Source: Pleurotus djamor (lineage: Eukaryota; Basidiomycota; Agaricomycetes; Agaricales; Pleurotaceae). Taken from it: a stretch of 33,508 bases of DNA. Shown piece by piece: positions 10,298 to 18,233 of the stretch. How positions within the stretch are numbered: the first letter of the stretch is position 1; each line of letters begins with the position of its first letter. The translations under genes and the position numbers were made by a program. The DNA is taken from assembly GCA_029747585.1 (NCBI GenBank), contig JAPEVF010000497.1, forward strand, positions 1 through 33,508, given 5' to 3'. Under the pieces are notes generated by a model, which was not told the DNA's origin, ran no database searches, and saw nothing but the letters and a program-made list of their open reading frames with translations.

Positions 10298-10612
10298 TGG
10301 AAGTACTATCGCCAAATCTCACTCTATTCCTTCCAAACCCTTCTCAAAAGCAAGGCTACGACTGTGGTACGACGATACGAGAAGACTGTCGAGGACTGAC
10401 AAGCCGTTAGCGTGACATTTGAACTTGGAAATTGGATTGACTCTGGGGAACCCTTATCTGGTGAGTTCATACCGCGGTTTCTTACCTTCGAGGCGTTCTG
10501 ATGGATCTACAGCAGCCCAGCGGATGAGAAGCCGGTCGACCGCAAGAGTAGGATCTGGCCTGGAGAAACATGGGGTATTCAGTTCGAGCTTATAAAGTTT
10601 GGGAAAGATTAA
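10298..10612 (+). pseudogene. Decayed two-exon coding remnant, function unknown
   Basis: After TTGCAG (ending 10297) a frame starting WKYYRQISLYSFQTLLK runs to a GTGAGT donor at 10461. It has one in-frame TGA at 10397, then VTFELGNWIDSGEPLS. After a CTACAG acceptor (10512) the sequence VDRKSRIWPGETWGIQFELI ends at TAA 10610 and looks strongly coding, but its frame does not match the donor phase. So there is at least one nonsense change and one frame conflict. I do not recognise the family. Confidence 0.35.
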
Positions 10613-10653
10613 CAACGCTACGTCTTGGTGGGCTTTACAAGGCCGGGCGCATG

Positions 10654-11161
10654 CTACTTTTTTCTGGTTGTGGTATATCCGTTTCTATCATGTTGGGTCA
10701 TAAGTGAGGACAATATAAATACGGCTACGGGGGATGTGACTAGTTGACTGACCAAATGTGTGGAATTTTTGCCATGCGAAGATCTGGCAGCTGTTATAAC
10801 GTAAAATCCTATCGGCGAAATGAGCATTGACAAACAATGAAGAAGAGAATACGGGTTGGAGGAGTCCAGCGGCCCGTCTGAGCGAGGTGAGCTATTCTTC
10901 ACTGTCAGGATAAAGAGGTTGAGTGCGTACCCAGAATAGTTCGACCTAACGGTGATTAGGGAATCTGTACGGTGATTCACGAGTTAAGGAAAGCCTCGTA
11001 AAGAGATAGTCCCAGATCAGGAATGCCAAGGATGATACTACAGGCGAAAGCGTCAGTGTACGTATAGTATACACAGCGGTAGAAAAATCCTCACTTTGAG
11101 CACACTGAGTCTGATATGACTCCTCACACCCGGCAATGATTTGAGCAAGGAAGGGATTCAT
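10654..11161 (-). pseudogene. DUF6533-like membrane protein remnant
   Basis: The minus-strand ATG at 11161 opens MNPFLAQIIAGCEESYQTQC, then a GTGAGG donor, a 57-bp intron (11094-11038) and an exon ISSLAFLIWDYLFT. A stop-separated VELFW follows. The order 'hydrophobic helix - WDYL-x-T - (E)VELFW' is the signature start of DUF6533 proteins, agaricomycete multi-pass membrane proteins of unknown role. Downstream to about 10654 hydrophobic pieces (FIVCQCSF, VAVFILSSL) appear in shifting frames. No uninterrupted model can be built, so this is a relic. Confidence 0.4.
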
Positions 11162-12039
11162 TGGGCTTGCTCGGTGCAATGACAGGACCGGTTTATATGG
11201 ATGTCCGTGAAGTGTGGATCTGGCTGAAACGCTGGTTCTGTCAGTAAGCCAATTTATGATGATCATATCTCGGAGTAGGGCAAAACAACATCAAGGGACT
11301 CTAGTCGTCAATGAGAAACAGCTCTTCGGGGTGGCTTTGGTGGCTATGCTGAGTTGCGGTATCGATTACCGTCCCGACTCAGCTATCTCTATCTATGGGA
11401 GGTCTGGGTTGATCTTCTGGGCGTAAAGATCATCGAGTAAGCTGTGTAAACTGGGAGACCTCTCACGGGCTCTTTGAGAGACGGGATCCATGAACGTCAT
11501 TCACTCATTATGAAGAAGCGAATTGTTTTCACGACGGTAAATAAAGACCCTGAGACAAGCACGGGGTGAAAGTGAAGCGTTAGAAAAGCGTATAGGTCAC
11601 AAAAATAGGTGGATAGACCATATGACCAGGAAGATTACTGATAAACGTTCTGTCTTGCTGGAGGTGGAGAAGCCAAGGCCAACTTGAAGTCAACGGATCC
11701 TATCATGACGGAGAATATGTCTTGAAACGGGAATGAGCATAGCTGCTAGGCTTTGAAACGTTGAGGCATCACTTCAGCAGCACCACGCACCGGTCCCTAT
11801 CACGGGATAAGAGGTAAACGTTAAACAGCGGGCGATGATGGGATGTCGGCCGTTGGAATGATCGCCTTCGTGTTGTGGGGATTGTGAGAACTTTCGTTCT
11901 CACGGTCAGTAAACTCGTTGTCCACATTGAACGTGAACGTTACGACACAGCGGCTACGCCTGTTGACGTTCAAGCTCTCCCACTGAGCTGAACTCGGGAC
12001 GTTATCCCTATATCTCTCGCTGTTGCCGTTGACGAAGCG
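11162..12039. other. No gene seen
   Basis: Nothing supported on either strand. AT content is ordinary and open frames are all short. Confidence 0.5.
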
Positions 12040-12216
12040 ATGGCGTCTATGTCCAAGATGCGCGACCCCAACACCCCTCGGCATACTGCTGGCGAGCTCC
12101 CACCTCGTCGACCCTTCCAAGCACGACTACCCGCATTTTCGTGGTGTCCTCACAGTAATACGGCGCGAAACCTTGTGGTCTGTATCGATGGCACCGCAAA
12201 CCAATTCAGTGCTAAG

Positions 12217-12276
12217 GTTAGCCCCTTTGGCGACCTGTCTATCTCGCCCTCTTGCTAACGTATCTCGCTGTCCCAG
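12217..12276 (+). other. Intron 1 of the DUF2235 remnant
   Basis: GTTAGC...TCCCAG, 60 bp, with GCTAAC about 20 bp before the acceptor. Splicing joins NQFSAK to STNIIE, as in intact DUF2235 proteins. Confidence 0.7.
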
Positions 12277-12437
12277 AGTACGAATATCATCGAGCCGTTC
12301 AGTCGCCTTGTTAAGGACGAGGAGGGTTAGCTCGCTTTCCACAACAGCGGGATCGGAACGTACGCGAAGCCCTCCTTCCGATCATTCGACTGCATGAAGC
12401 AAGTCGTGTATCATACCATCGATATGGCCGTTGCATG

Positions 12438-12486
12438 GTGTGTACTCAGCGTGTTGCCTGACGCTCATTACTGACCTTTTCTTCAG
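12438..12486 (+). other. Intron 2 of the DUF2235 remnant
   Basis: GTGTGT...CTTCAG, 49 bp, with CATTACTGACC as a branch-like site. Splicing restores the AWNFEY junction expected for the family. Confidence 0.7.
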
Positions 12487-12889
12487 GAACTTTGAATATA
12501 TCATTCATGCTGCTTACGAATGGCTGTCCGAAAATTACAAACCTGGTGAGCATTTGGACACGGTGAACCTTGCATGGGGATGGTGTGCCGTGACCGCACT
12601 GGGCAACTACGACTACCGCAAGGGTGGACATCTTGTTCTGTGGGATCTGGGGCTGGTACTCGAGTTCCCACCTGGCTGTACCATCATCATCCCCTCTGCA
12701 ACCTTATACCACTCCAACACACCAATTGCACCCCACGAAACCCGTTACTCTGTGACACAGTACTCAGGAGGGGAGATCTTCCGCTGGGTTCACAATGGCT
12801 TCCGTATGGCTAAGGAACTACCGCCACCCACTGACGAAGAAAACGAGAAGCTCTGGCGTGATGGCATAGCTATGTACAGAAGTGTCTAA

Positions 12890-13659
12890 GGCATATATTT
12901 TGGGGAATTTGTTTTGACGAACAGGAGGACATGGTTGCACACCCATGAAATTTAATTTATGACGAGACATTGTACTTAGTAGACCTCTTGATTTTGTGAA
13001 CAGACAATTTATGCTAACTGTGTTGGATGTCGAAATTGCGACAGGTTTTCAGCAGTGATACGAGGATGTAATACTATAGGCATTTTTCGGTGAGAACGAC
13101 GTCAGTTGTGACTGTTCGCCCGTGCGGCTGTGCCAGGCATTCAATAATGGCATGTCTACGCCGTCATCGCGAGGGGCAGGGTGCTTGCTAGACTCCGTGT
13201 TGCATGCCCATTTCATCAGGACAGGCACAATTTTCTGCGCTAAAGTCTGTCACAAACCTTATGTGAGGTACGCTGTTCAAACTCGTCTCCCTTGAAGCAT
13301 TGCTCTCTTCAACAAGGTTCACAAACAGGCGATACATATTTCTTTGTGGCCTTGGATAGGGCGGCATTGAAGAAGATCGCTTCGACTATGTCACCGCAAC
13401 GGAATTCCACAGGTTCGATTTCTTCAACGCTGAAGGGGAAGACGGATGAGCAAACATAGAGGTGCAAGCAACGAACAGCATGCCTACACGGTACCAGCCA
13501 GCTCGACAACGAGAACATCGACGTTGGCGACGCCTACGTCCCCATCACACACGATGCCACCCACTTCCTTTGAAGAAACCCCGCGATTCAAAAACGTCAA
13601 CGTCATGCGCAAGATTGGCGGCACTGGAATCTCAGCCTGAGTTGTTGATGTCGGCGAAA
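12890..13659. other. No gene seen
   Basis: No supported gene. Short frames at 13446-13640 on the plus strand are Arg- and Thr-rich and lack motifs. Confidence 0.45.
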
Positions 13660-13669
13660 CCAATTGTGA

Positions 13670-13850
13670 CCAAGAAGGTTTGGTTTTTCGGCGTAAAAAA
13701 GTCTTGAAAAAGGAGAACTTTTTCGCCCCNTTTTTTCTCCTATAAAATATTTACTTTTTGCGATCTTTTACGCACGAAGAAATGTGTCCTTTTTTTCTAG
13801 CTTTTTCGAGCTGAAAAACGAAAACTTTTTCGCTTTTCGGTGGATGATGT
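13670..13850. repeat. TTTTCG-rich hairpin tract
   Basis: AT-rich segment dominated by TTTTTCG/CGAAAA words in both orientations, for example AGCTTTTTCGAGCTGAAAAA and GGAGAA...TTCTCC arms around the N at 13730. Many short complementary words could pair. The same word family recurs at 32455-32700, so this looks like a dispersed non-coding repeat (possibly a MITE-like relic) rather than random sequence. Confidence 0.5.
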
Positions 13851-15888
13851 AAGAGGCTGAGAAGCGGGGACTTCGTTTCAAACCCACGACGAAGCCTTGG
13901 GAGCAATTGCCCCTTACGAAGTCCCTCAAGTGGTTCTGGCTTCCCCTCGAAGTTTTACCCATTCGCTCGCTTTAAGATTCTCGACACACGCTTGGTCTAC
14001 CATTTCGTCCTGGGTCTGAATACTCATCCTCTGCATCTTGATCCTTCACATCCGCCAAAGAGGAAGCCGGCAGACTGGGGGATGACAGCGAATCGTCATG
14101 ACTGGTTGGTATCATCCATACAGAAGTGTATGGTGCGAAACCAATGAAGTGACAGGGAAGGCTCAAATTTGGGCTTGTACCTCATGGGTTGGATGGCTTT
14201 TGCGAGAGGAGAAAGGGAAAAGGAGAAGGGAGAGTTGACCCAGAAAATAAGAACGAAACGAGACCGGGGACTCGACGAGAACCAGACCCGAGAATGAGAG
14301 TCGAGAATTCGAGACTAGAGTACAAGGATGAACGCCTCGAAGCTTGAGATTTTGAGAGGCGAGTTAACTAGAGCAAGACTCTGCGCGATAAATATGGTCT
14401 GAAAAGGTTACTCTACAGGTAGCGCAAACGAGGAGGCCTTTCGTAGCATGCCTTGCATAGCTCTCGAAGACGGCCAGCACCAACGGTGAGTCGGGGGACA
14501 TTAATCGCGTTATTTGCGAGAGAGAGCGCTAGTCCAAGGGCGATGTGATATCCTGAGGGAAGAGAAAGAACTAACTAGGAAGGAGCTATGAATCAAGATA
14601 AGCATTCGAAGAAGGAAGAACAAGCGAACTCACGTTCTGGGGGTCACCACGTGTATGCCGTAACAATCCTTCTCCGTACTTCGTCACACCGTAGTGGGAT
14701 GGACTCTTCGGCTTCGCACATGCATACAACCAACGACGGCCGCTTGGCCCGCCATGCTATTCGCTTCCTAGGGTCGTGTGATGATGCTAAGGTAACAGAT
14801 ACGTTGGTAAGGCAATTCGAGAAAGTAGAAAACGTACCTACAAAGGTTTGCCTAGGCGAAGTCAGTAAAGGGCTGGGTAGTACCGACAAGATGACGCAAA
14901 CATCGTCCATTTGGTCCTGTTGGAGTATTCTCCACCATAAAGTAGGGTGTATGCATCCGCCAGGCAAGGTAATGTGAGCGAGAGCTTACGATACTGCTGT
15001 CTACGAGAGTGCCGAACCCGTGGACTCGGTTCAAGCGAAAGCTCATGCATGAACTCCTGAACCCAGGTATACGAGAAGTGGATGCAGCAGTGCCAGACGG
15101 AGGCGGGGGATTATGAGGCTCAGATGCTACGACCAGCGACGGAGCTGTTAGGCCCGAGTCGAGACTCGGAGGCATAGGCGTTAAGAATCCTAACGGCGGC
15201 ACTGTTTGAGATGGGCCAAGATAGTGGATGATTGGGGCAGTCAATGGCACACGCGCCACAGTCCTTGTAGGTAGATGGACAACCACTGTGTCTCCTACGG
15301 TGCCGTATATAGTTACTGCAAAAAGGTAACTAGTATCTTTGATCCTCGACACAGCATGAGACCGGACAAACCTTCAGAAGTGGACACGATGCTCGGGCTG
15401 CTAATGTGGAGGGGCGTTGATGTGTTCATGACTCCGCGATTGGGTTCTTGGATGTGAGTTTGAGACCGTAGACGTCGATTTATATTCATCGTACCAACGA
15501 GACTAGTTGCGAAGTCTTTGGACACCATCTGTATCATCATCGGCCGTCGGTGCACACCTTGTACTTTCGGCACGGACAATGTTGTAGTTAAGCAGAGAGA
15601 ACTGGTTGTTGGTTGCTGAAGCGCTGACCTCTTGGACGGGTTGAGCTGATCCAATCCGCAGCACCTTGACTTCCTTGGTATTCCCCCATCAGAGTCTCCT
15701 TCTTCTCTATCAGAAACGCCTAGACTCCTCAAGAAGCAAGTACTCCCCGAGGATTGGGATACTAGAGAAAAGTCGACGGTGTCATGTGGTCACCTTGATG
15801 CTATCACTGTAAGTGGGGGGAGAGTGATGCCTCGCCAAGAGAAACGGTGTTGTTCCTCGCCCCTTGGGTGATGGGTCGATGATGCAGG
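13851..15888. other. No confident gene; open minus-strand frames
   Basis: On the minus strand, 15732-15313 and 15352-14852 stay open for 139 and 166 codons. The latter contains VPLTAPIIHYLGPSQTVPPL and a Pro/Ser-rich part, then QQYRKLSLTLPCLADAYTLL in an overlapping frame. They could be exons of a decayed gene, but no splice model gives a clean product and no family is recognised. The overlapping plus-strand frame (14588-14974) has no motif. The stretch about 14160-14340 is GA-rich. Confidence 0.3.
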
Positions 15889-15897
15889 TATAAAAGG
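15889..15897 (+). promoter_or_regulatory. TATA box of the CVNH gene
   Basis: TATAAAAGG, a consensus TATA element, about 140 bp before the CVNH start codon. A 5'UTR intron lies in between, leaving a short leader of about 85 bases once spliced. Confidence 0.6.
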
Positions 15898-15951
15898 TGC
15901 TTCGCTTTCGGCATACTTGCACCAACGAGCCTCGAAGATTCCAGTTTACTT

Positions 15952-16006
15952 GTACGTGCTAACCTTGATATATGAGATCTAGACTGACCGTCCGTTTTCT
16001 TAGCAG
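15952..16006 (+). other. Probable 5'UTR intron of the CVNH gene
   Basis: GTACGT donor, GCTAAC and CTGACC branch-like sites, TTCTTAGCAG acceptor, 55 bp. It ends 24 bp before the ATG and would place the exon boundary just upstream of the coding region. Confidence 0.5.
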
Positions 16007-16030
16007 ACCTCAAAGAGCTACACGTGCCAG

Positions 16031-16333
16031 ATGTCTTTCGCCGACTCCTCCTCCAACATCCGTCTCGGGGACCACACCTTGTACGCATCAGTCCAAAACG
16101 GAGATGGCGACTGGGGTGACTGCGAGCTTAACCTAAACACTATCCTCGGTAATCACGACGGAGAGTTTGCTCCAGGCGGAGAGAACTTTTTTGACTCTGG
16201 CCAAGGAATCTGGCTCTGGCTTGATGGAACGACGTTGCGGGGGCAGCTCATGAACGTCGAGGGGGAGTGGAAAGACGCCGAAATTGATTTGAACCGTTTC
16301 ATTGGCAATGATAACGGGTCCCTGTTGGAATAG
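16031..16333 (+). CDS. Cyanovirin-N homology (CVNH) domain lectin-like protein
   Basis: A single uninterrupted exon encodes exactly 100 residues, the usual size of a lone CVNH domain. The pseudo-symmetric two-half architecture is visible. Half one has SSNIRLGDHTLYASVQNGDG, DCELNLNTILGNHDGEF. Half two has FFDSGQGIWLWLDGTTLRGQ, then EGEWKDAEIDLNRFIGNDNG. The repeated 'x-L-x-L-x-x-x-(I/L)-G-N-x-x-G' blocks (residues about 34-46 and 84-96) are the family hallmark. There is one cysteine (in DCEL), so the disulfides of cyanobacterial cyanovirin are absent, as is common in fungal members. No signal peptide: cytosolic. CVNH proteins bind mannose- or other glycans; in fungi a defence or storage role is suggested but unproven. 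TATA box and a 5'UTR intron precede it. It appears intact. Confidence 0.85.
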   Translation: MSFADSSSNIRLGDHTLYASVQNGDGDWGDCELNLNTILGNHDGEFAPGGENFFDSGQGIWLWLDGTTLRGQLMNVEGEWKDAEIDLNRFIGNDNGSLLE

Positions 16334-16578
16334 CAAACACGATCCGAGGACTTACCACGCGGATACCGACGATACGCATCACCAACCACATCCACCGCCA
16401 CTATCCCGCACCACAACGACGCGTTACCGACACACTAGACTCGGGATTCGTCCCCTCGCGCCCCTCAAGTATTTATTTAGCATTTATAGTACATTATCCA
16501 CCATTTATTCCGCGCCTTTCTCTCGCGCGCACTTGGTCTTTCTTACATATATAAACTTGCATTTCGTAGTCATAGAGC

Positions 16579-16605
16579 CTCAGTCGTTGCCCCGCAAAGA
16601 CTGAG
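16579..16605 (+). repeat. CTCAGTC hairpin, copy 1
   Basis: CTCAGTC and GACTGAG form perfect 7-bp arms, with TTG/CAA able to extend the stem around a CCCCG loop. The core is repeated exactly at 16684. It lies about 245 bp past the CVNH stop codon, so it may be in its 3'UTR or terminator region. Confidence 0.7.
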
Positions 16606-16683
16606 GTATGTTATATACTTCATCCTACTTACTTCGTACTCACAAGTATCTAGCTTTTCTATTCTAGGTGCTTAATATATCAT

Positions 16684-16708
16684 CAGTCGTTGCCCCGCAA
16701 AGACTGAG
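16684..16708 (+). repeat. CTCAGTC hairpin, copy 2
   Basis: CAGTCGTTGCCCCGC onward through AAAGACTGAG is identical to copy 1 over 25 bp. The sequence beside it, AGCTTTCTATCCTAGATCCC, also resembles AGCTTTTCTATTCTAGGTGC found at 16652, so a larger unit appears to be duplicated with divergence. Confidence 0.7.
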
Positions 16709-16971
16709 CTTTCTATCCTAGATCCCTTATATTCCCTAATCTTTGGTGAGCTTTCTTAGGCATAATAGCTGTGAGATGATGCTAATGGACTCACTGCTCA
16801 CAGTTGGTTGAAACAACGACTAGTCGATGTTGGCTTGATAGCGCTGATCCGAACGCACTACTCCCCCTGAGCCATCTCCTAAGTAAATGTATTGCTTGGT
16901 CATGCTTGGAACCGAAGGCGAAATAATTTGTGTCATTGAACCAACATTGAACTTTTTCGAATCTCCTTTTC

Positions 16972-17833
16972 ATGACTAAGTCAAACATGCTCGACGTCGA
17001 GGACGACGATGCCCGACAACGTAGAATCCGTTAGTTTCTCGCCTTGCTTGGCGCTCTAGTCGGGGTCGCTCGAGATCTGACTGAGACTTGTGGCTTTACA
17101 GAAATAGCACTAGAGAAACTGAATAAATCGTCGTCCACGTCTGTCTCACCGATGCCTTCCTTTTCGTTTGGCTTCGTCCGCGTCAGCAGTCCAAATCCAG
17201 GACAACTGCCACTTCCTACCCCTCCTACAGAACGTGAGTTTCCGTGTTTGCTCAGAATGGAGCCATCTCTCAAGTGGTCGCGATTTTGTCTTGACAGTAT
17301 TATCTCGAGTTCAAGCCTTTCTGCCTCAATTAGAAGCTTCGAATGCGCTACTGGCCCAGAAGATGCAAGATAGTCCAGCCAGCGTGGATATTGAGAATAT
17401 TACGGAGGGGCGCACAGAGTACATTGAGATGGTGCGTCTCCTTCCCCAGCCGGTGTTCAATCAATTCATATATCGCTTTTGAATTATCTCACAGAACCTT
17501 GGCCTTGGTGTATTCGAACAAAGGCTGGGAGGAATGCAGGGTGATATGGACGTGGACGCCGAGGAAGCCGAGTTCTCTAGTTCCTCTTCCTCCTCTTGCT
17601 CCACTCCTACGTCTGGTCCTACCACACTACGACCCACTTTTGCTTCTTCTCCCTCCTCCTTCACCTCGTCTTCATCGTCTTCAGATGACGATAACGGCGA
17701 CTATGATGATTACGATTCCGACGCGTCTTCTGAGATCATCACATGCTTCGTTCCATCGAGACCTATCCGACCATTACCCAGGCGAAGCTTGAATGCACGA
17801 CCCCGTCCTCAGATCGTCGTGCTGGGAGACTGA
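16972..17833 (+). CDS. NOPCHAP1/DUF4598-like nucleolar snoRNP assembly factor
   Basis: Four exons (16972-17029, 17102-17233, 17298-17431, 17495-17833) with introns of 72, 64 and 63 bp and consistent phases give 220 residues. The core reads IQIALEKLNKSSS near residue 19, ELLSRVQAFLPQLEASNALL near 63-83, DPAS-like SPASVDIENI, then YIEMNLGLGVFEQRLG across the third intron. This 'LLSRVxAFLPQ ... VDIE ... YIEMNLGLGV' order is characteristic of DUF4598/NOPCHAP1 proteins. The human member links R2TP chaperones to NOP58 during box C/D snoRNP assembly; a similar nuclear role is inferred here. The tail is Ser/Asp-rich, then basic (RRSLNARPRP). Two ATGs are in frame (16972, 16987); I take the first. An apparent TAG at 17031 lies inside intron 1. 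Looks intact. Confidence 0.75.
17030..17101 (+). other. Intron 1 of the NOPCHAP1-like gene
   Basis: GTTAGT donor, CTGACTGAG branch region, GCTTTACAG acceptor. Splicing converts an apparent stop into IQIALEKL, the conserved helix of the family. Confidence 0.7.
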
Positions 17834-18121
17834 GTGGCGTTCGTCACAGAGCTTTGAGTATGACCATACCGCTCCTCTCCACAGTCGCGTAGGGGTCTAT
17901 TTTTAGACCTCGGTACGGAATCCCCATTCGATTCCTATATTTCCTATCTACCCTTTTTTCTTGTTCGTGTTCCTACTCTGTCATCTTGTACTACATCCAT
18001 CTACCTGCTGAATCTCATTTTCTACGTTTCTGCTCTTGCTTTGAATCGTGAAAGCTCCTCCACGACGTGTCTCAGTCGACAGATGTCGTAGTTTCCGGTA
18101 CATGTCACGTCATCATACCCT
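17834..18121. other. 3' flank of the NOPCHAP1-like gene
   Basis: T-rich sequence with CTATTTTTAGACC and several TTTCT runs, a plausible 3'UTR and poly(A) region. No further gene seen. Confidence 0.4.
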
Positions 18122-18233
18122 GGGCTCTAAGGGCTGACGCGCTGGCTCTACGTGGTGGCCTTTGGGATGTAAGTATAAGAAGATTACGCGGATGGTCCCC
18201 CGTGGGGTAAACCGCGTAAGGCCTTTAGAGCCC
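18122..18233. repeat. Nested inverted repeat
   Basis: Outer arms GGGCTCTAAGG (18122) and CCTTTAGAGCCC (18222) pair with a single unpaired base. Inside, TTACGCGG (18184) and CCGCGTAA (18212) are perfect 8-bp arms, and CCCCC/GGGG within the loop can pair again. The transcript could fold into a long, stacked structure. No coding frame crosses it. Confidence 0.6.

Larger units (their letters stand above)
12040..12889 (+). pseudogene. DUF2235 hydrolase fragment fused in frame to a 2OG-Fe(II) oxygenase-like C-terminus
   Basis: Exon 1 (12040-12216) ends ARNLVVCIDGTANQFSAK, the start of the DUF2235 (Tle1-like alpha/beta hydrolase) domain. A 60-bp intron (12217-12276, GCTAAC branch site) follows. Exon 2 (12277-12437) has STNIIEPFSRLVKDEEG, a TAG at 12328, then LAFHNSGIGTYAKPSFRSF. 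A 49-bp intron (12438-12486) splits a Trp codon. Exon 3 begins NFEYIIHAAYEWLSENYKPG. At about 12545 the DUF2235 homology stops, before its expected nucleophile motif (GFSRG), and changes in frame to HLDTVNLAWGWCAVTALGNY, KGGHLVLWDL, YHSNTPI and ETRYSVTQYS. This is the C-terminal half of an agaricomycete oxygenase family; HxD, the distal His and the Arg are the expected Fe/2OG ligands. The stop and missing lipase centre make hydrolase activity unlikely. The oxygenase piece lacks its N-terminus. Confidence 0.7.

Noticed and set aside
14852..15732. Two long minus-strand frames as one gene
   Set aside because: No donor/acceptor pair joins them in phase and no motif was recognised; kept only as a note on an unannotated stretch.
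17031..17033. In-frame TAG in the NOPCHAP1-like gene, first read as a premature stop
   Set aside because: It lies inside a consensus 72-bp intron (GTTAGT...TTTACAG) whose removal restores the conserved IQIALEKL helix.
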